DNA from: a virus
Strand: one strand, 5' to 3'
Virus record (IMG/VR): IMGVR_UViG_3300009609_000017
Coordinates: 1-42,785 of that record
Length of the DNA: 42,785 bases
The translations under genes and the position numbers were made by a program. Shown one piece after another: positions 41,652 through 42,785 of this stretch; position 1 is the first letter of the stretch, and every line of letters begins with the position of its first letter. Under the pieces are notes generated by a model that saw nothing but the letters and a program-made list of their open reading frames with translations, made no database searches and was not told the DNA's origin.

Positions 41652-41743
41652 AGAAGAGTTCAGTAAAATTACTAGCAGCGAAACTGGCCGCGCGGCCGCC
41701 TTCGGCTAAAACGCCAAAAATGCGTAAATCCGTAGGTTATTAA
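41648..41743 (+). CDS. Tiny 31-residue highly basic peptide
   Basis: ATGA-coupled to the preceding gene. The peptide opens MKKSSVKLLAAKLAARPPSA and ends KTPKMRKSVGY, with nine Lys/Arg. Its DNA contains the 12-bp perfect palindrome GGCCGCGCGGCC (41686-41697). Position among packaging and scaffold genes suggests a DNA- or capsid-interior-associated peptide; this is speculative. Confidence 0.45.
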   Translation: MKKSSVKLLAAKLAARPPSAKTPKMRKSVGY

Positions 41744-41777
41744 TCTTTTCATTTAACCAAATTAGGAAATTCAACAA

Positions 41778-42569
41778 ATGGTAGAAGAAGCAAATGTCGA
41801 TAATATTCAATCCCAAGAAGGGGGCATCACTGAATCGAGCGGGAACGTTCTTCAGGAAAGCCAAGGGACTGGGGACAGTGCGGGGACATCAACAGGGAAA
41901 GAAGGGAAAGACCTCTCTGTATCTGACTCTTCAACGTCCGATGACGAAAAGCAAGAGCAAACCTCAGCACTATCGCTTTATCGAGCACTAAAAGATCCCC
42001 GAACTGCAAAGTCCATTCTCACTGTTCTAGCTCAAGAGCATAACATCTCCTTCGGGCCGCGCGACACTCCCGAAGTAAAAGCAGAAAAAGTTAGTTCTCT
42101 CCGTGATGTTATCAAGGAAGAACTTGGCGATGAATACCAATTCCTAGCTGGAAAGCTAGGGAATGTGATGGAAAAGGTTTTAGCTAATGAGCGTAAACTT
42201 AGCGCAGCTCAACTAGCAGAAATTAGCAACCGCCAAGCGGAACGCGAGGCGGATGAGGCTTTTACTTGGCTTGCAGCAACATATACTGACGCAGGGGAGT
42301 ACGAATCAGAAATAGCTGTACTCATTGAGCGTACTCCAATGCCAAAAGGCATTTCGGCTAAAGAACATCTTGAAGAGCTTTATGCGATTGCTAAACATCG
42401 AGGAAACAAGGTGAAGCAATCGAAAGCGTTAGCGGGTAAAATCACCCGCAATTCATCCGATCCAGATACAAAACTAAACGGAAAACGCCCGACTGACGCT
42501 GGAGTCAAGGCGCGGCCAGCAGAATCACTAGACGATGCCATAGCTAGAGCTATGGAATCCATCAAGTGA
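41778..42569 (+). CDS. Scaffolding protein
   Basis: 263 residues. The first 60 are Ser/Gly/Glu-rich and disordered; the rest is helical and charged (ERKLSAAQLAEISNRQAERE, EHLEELYAIAKHRG) and ends with a short helix DDAIARAMESIK, typical of scaffold tails that bind the capsid protein. It directly precedes the major capsid gene. It would guide procapsid assembly and then leave. Confidence 0.75.
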   Translation: MVEEANVDNIQSQEGGITESSGNVLQESQGTGDSAGTSTGKEGKDLSVSDSSTSDDEKQEQTSALSLYRALKDPRTAKSILTVLAQEHNISFGPRDTPEVKAEKVSSLRDVIKEELGDEYQFLAGKLGNVMEKVLANERKLSAAQLAEISNRQAEREADEAFTWLAATYTDAGEYESEIAVLIERTPMPKGISAKEHLEELYAIAKHRGNKVKQSKALAGKITRNSSDPDTKLNGKRPTDAGVKARPAESLDDAIARAMESIK

Positions 42570-42583
42570 TATAACAGGGATTC

Positions 42584-42602
42584 AAAATCCCGAAGGGATT
42601 TT
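42584..42602 (+). promoter_or_regulatory. Hairpin enclosing the capsid ribosome-binding site
   Basis: AAAATCCC (42584-42591) pairs with GGGATTTT (42595-42602) over a GAA loop, one base before the ATG at 42604. The likely Shine-Dalgarno AAGGGA (42593-42598) lies in the loop and 3' arm, so the stem would hide it. It may also act as a terminator-like element after the scaffold gene. Confidence 0.55.
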
Positions 42603-42603
42603 T

Positions 42604-42785
42604 ATGGCCATCACGTTTGGCGATACCTCAAATCCCTCAAATATTACTACTTATCTTGACGCGCTTTTTAGCCAAACTCTTGCAAATTACAGCAAGAAGA
42701 TGATTGATAATATTGGTAAATCCAATGCACTTTTCCATAAACTAATTGCTGGTAATATGTATGAGGACGGCGGATCTGGAACTTA
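42604..42785 (+). CDS. Major capsid protein, N-terminal part (continues at position 2)
   Basis: The protein starts MAITFGDTSNPSNITTYLDA and runs on in frame off the window end into the sequence repeated at position 1. The joined gene encodes about 358 residues: 60 codons here, of which the last 28 duplicate the beginning of the window. It follows the scaffold gene, as expected. Confidence 0.85.
   Translation, partial: MAITFGDTSNPSNITTYLDALFSQTLANYSKKMIDNIGKSNALFHKLIAGNMYEDGGSGT
42663..42785. repeat. 123-base exact terminal repeat with positions 1-123 (circle closure)
   Basis: The final 123 bases equal the first 123 exactly. Because the repeat cuts the capsid gene, it is best read as assembly overlap of a circular or circularly permuted molecule, not a biological end. 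Unique length is about 42,662 bases. Confidence 0.9.

Noticed and set aside
42663-42785. Biological direct terminal repeat
   Set aside because: The repeat is only 123 bases, exact, and cuts the capsid gene; assembly overlap of a circular molecule explains it better.

Overview
This window is a complete tailed-phage genome drawn as a line. The last 123 bases (42663-42785) repeat the first 123 bases exactly, and the repeat lies inside the major capsid gene. The molecule therefore closes into a circle of about 42,662 unique bases, opened artificially within that gene. Podovirus-like morphology is inferred from a terminase-portal-scaffold-capsid block, adaptor-like proteins, a nozzle-like protein and three large internal-virion-type proteins, with no tape measure, sheath or major tail tube protein. 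I see no integrase, phage RNA polymerase, tRNA or CRISPR array. The host cannot be named from the sequence. Shine-Dalgarno-like sites and sigma70-like promoters suggest an ordinary bacterial host.

Layout. (1) Virion module, plus strand, 36.3-42.8 kb continuing across the junction to 1-18.2 kb: probable small terminase, large terminase, portal, scaffold, major capsid, decoration-like protein, glycosyltransferase and methyltransferase genes, adaptors, tail and receptor-binding proteins, and internal virion proteins. (2) Replication and metabolism module, minus strand, 30.9 down to 18.2 kb, read from a strong promoter at 30904-30932: small unknown genes, a LuxR-like HTH protein, SNF2 helicase, NTP-pyrophosphohydrolase-like protein, PD-(D/E)XK nuclease, zinc-ribbon protein, Sak4-like ATPase, SSB-like protein, uracil-glycosylase-like/family A DNA polymerase fusion and a DUF3987-type helicase-like protein. 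The two modules converge at 18.23 kb with overlapping stop codons. (3) An island at 31.7-35.4 kb between two non-coding regions. It holds one plus-strand gene for an acidic-tailed protein with its own promoter and terminator, converging on a minus-strand operon encoding a MoxR-like AAA+ ATPase, a degenerate VWA-like partner and a 53-residue zinc ribbon.

Four stretches are non-coding: 30.8-31.8, 32.3-32.7, 35.4-36.5 and 37.3-37.9 kb. They carry promoters, dyads, iteron-like AGTRCTTT repeats, AT-rich DNA and arrays of short hairpins. The 35.4-36.1 kb stretch is the best candidate replication origin.

The strongest unexplained signal is genome-wide. The hexamer GCGGCC/GGCCGC occurs about 92 times by hand count, roughly ten times the chance expectation. 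It occurs on both strands, in all reading frames and between genes, where it often forms inverted pairs. Several short genes (20-58 codons) with start-stop coupling are also recorded here.
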